Shown: positions 62,138 to 64,000 of the stretch, one piece after another
Layout: the number at the start of each line of letters is the position of its first letter
How positions within the stretch are numbered: position 1 is the first letter of the stretch
Origin: Chalara sp. BL73
Lineage: Eukaryota; Ascomycota; Leotiomycetes; Helotiales
Direction of reading: 5' to 3'
Assembly: GCA_918026815.1 (NCBI GenBank)
Contig: CAKJVC010000128.1
Location: 310,001 to 374,000 of the forward strand
Length of the DNA: 64,000 bases
The notes under the pieces: generated by a model
Told to the model about the DNA's origin: nothing
Database searches by the model: none
What the model saw: the letters and a program-made list of their open reading frames with translations, nothing else
Translations under genes and position numbers: made by a program

Positions 62138-64000
62138 AAAGTAAAAATTATAATATTTTAATATTTAAACTAAATTATAACAATTTAAGACTAAGTTAAA
62201 ACAACTCGGAGTTTAATAACTAAATTTCTTATACGACTTTGCAATTTAAACGTTAAAAAAATCCAAGTAATGTAACTTTAAAGTAAACTATATAAAAAGT
62301 TTGTTATAAACATTAAGTAACTTTAAAATTTTAAATTTTAAATTTATACATCGAAATAAAGTTATATAAAAATGTTAACGAATTGTAATTGGAGTTAAAG
62401 TTAACAACATTCGTATAGTTAATTAAAATATACTTAAGTGTAAATCTAAGTAGTTTCACGTATAAAGATATATACAGATTTAATAAATTAACTTTAGCTT
62501 TAAAAGATTTCCGAAAAGCTACGGAAAGTAATATTTATATATACGTACTCTAAAAGTTATGTTAAAATATTTAGTAGCAAAATGTAACTTGTACTTCAAC
62601 TTTTTAGTGTAAGTATATATATATTATACATACTCCGAATAATAAGTTTCGAAAATCGAATTAAGAATTTTAGAAAAAAAGAAAAAAAAAAAAAAAAAAA
62701 ATCTTCGTAATGTAAGCACAGCAGCAAATAGTAACTAAGCGTGCTACTTTAAAAATAAATAAATATATATATAACTTTTAAAAAGAAAATATGCACAATA
62801 AAAAGTAATAAAAAAGTAAAATAAACATTAGTATTTGTTAAGTAAAATTTTATATTAAAGTTAAGTTTAAACAATAACTTTTTTCTTTTTAAAAAGTTGT
62901 TTTTTTAAATAATTTATAAACGGTTATAAATATTAACAAAAATAGATATTAACATTAACGACACTAAATATAGTTAAAACTTTAAATTTAAGGAATAAAT
63001 AATAGTTACAATTTGTAAAAGTTAAAATTAATTACAAAAAAACACAACAAGAATGTTAAAACAAAAAAAAAAAAAAAAAAAGTTAGTATTAACTAATTTT
63101 AAATGCTAACTTATATAGTAAAAAGAACAAGATAGCGTAAATGTAGCTAATAAGCATTTAAACGCTAACTGTATATATTAAATCAAACTTTAAAAAAAAG
63201 ATATAAAGCTAGCGTATAAAACAGGTAAAATTTTTACAAAATGTAATTTACTAGCAATATAACAAGTAAAAATAATAAAAAGTACAATTATTTTTTAAGT
63301 GTAAATTATTGTAAAATTGAATTTAAAAACAAGACTATAATTTAAATAATCGTATATACGTTTTAAACATAAAGAAAAAAACAAGTATACGAAAAAAAAT
63401 TAAAAATTAGTTTAGTTGTATACGCGAAACGAAGTTTTACAATATAACAACTAAAAAGTGTTATAAAGATTAATTCATTTAATAAAAGTTAGTTAAAGAA
63501 AATAAAATTCGGTAAAAGTTAAAACTTAAAATTAAAACACGGTTTGTATTAATCGAAAATAGTTAAGGTTTAGCGCTAAAAAAGTTAAAGCGAAGCAATT
63601 AAAAAAGTTAATAACAAGTATATTTAGCATTGAGAAAATAGTAAAAATATTAAACTATAAATTTAAAGCAAAAAAAAAAAAACAACGACAACAACAACGA
63701 CAACAACAATAACAGCAAAGCAAGCAACAAATACGAAATATTAAACAAAAAAAAAACTTAAACAAAAATAAACGAAGTTAAAAATATTTATTAATAAATA
63801 AGCATTTTAACACAAAAGTTGTAAAATTAAGCAAAGCAGTTTTACTAAGTTATATTTACGATTAAAGTTATTTAGCAGAAATTCAAATTTAATAAAATTA
63901 GCATAGTTCGCGACAAATTTTAAAAAAGTTAATTAAATCAAATCGATGCTACTAAAATAAAAAGCGAAAAAGCTTAAAAAGAAAGCGCTAAAAAGAAAAA
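62138..64000. other. AT-rich, low-complexity tail of the window
   Basis: No gene seen. Long A-runs (62671-62700, 63063-63080) and a CAA-rich microsatellite (63680-63730, CAACGACAACAACAACGAC). Composition resembles RIP-degraded repeat DNA and continues past the window end. Confidence 0.6.

Noticed and set aside
63660..63740. CAA-rich repeat as possible polyglutamine coding exon
   Set aside because: Surrounded by stops in all frames and AT-degraded DNA; a plain microsatellite.

Overview
This window reads as a piece of a filamentous ascomycete genome (Pezizomycotina). The evidence is genes with several 45-80 bp introns, Zn(II)2Cys6 regulators, three HET-domain loci, and transposons wrecked by C-to-T / G-to-A point changes of the kind made by repeat-induced point mutation (RIP). 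It is bipartite. AT-rich, RIP-hit repeat blocks lie at both ends (about 1.4-10.8 kb and 52.9-64 kb), with a gene-bearing core between them (11-52.6 kb). All gene models are hand-made from the sequence, and splice sites were chosen to restore recognisable protein motifs.

Left end (1-10.8 kb): a Fot1/pogo-type TIR transposon (1404-9777) is interrupted by a complete but dead Ty3/gypsy chromovirus (2853-9355, 351-bp LTRs, TSD AGTTA). Directly abutting it, and sharing one TA dinucleotide, is a 428-bp MITE. A second MITE, hAT-like with an 8-bp TSD, follows in the upstream region of the first regulator.

Catabolic core, part A (11-26.7 kb): two Zn2Cys6 regulators flank an N-methylamine/betaine-type gene set. 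It holds a MAO-N-like amine oxidase, a Rieske oxygenase of the choline/betaine class, a two-domain dimethylglycine dehydrogenase/oxidase-like protein and a peroxisomal sarcosine-oxidase-like flavoenzyme. A stepwise route from betaine through dimethylglycine and sarcosine to glycine is inferred. The amine oxidase seems to carry two abnormal splice donors.

Catabolic core, part B (26.9-39.3 kb): class II aldolase, PIG3-like quinone oxidoreductase, citrate-type mitochondrial carrier, tricarballylate-dehydrogenase-like flavoprotein with a peroxisomal tail, PDC-lactonase-like amidohydrolase, 6PGDH-like dehydrogenase and an ACS-family MFS transporter. The set looks like an organic-acid or lactone catabolic cluster. 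Its substrate cannot be fixed from sequence.

Decaying region (39.3-52.6 kb): a pogo relic, a small MADS-like ORF, a HET pseudogene with six nonsense codons in one unbroken frame, a 5'-truncated SDR relic, a glycosyltransferase with one frameshift, a second HET relic, a small lectin-like gene with an acidic tail, and one intact HET gene.

Right end (52.9-64 kb): an RIP-mutated gag relic, a tandem repeat array beside two TTAGGG units, GC-rich islands that look like element edges escaping RIP, and a dead telomere-linked RecQ-type helicase relic. Together they suggest subtelomeric or TE-island DNA.
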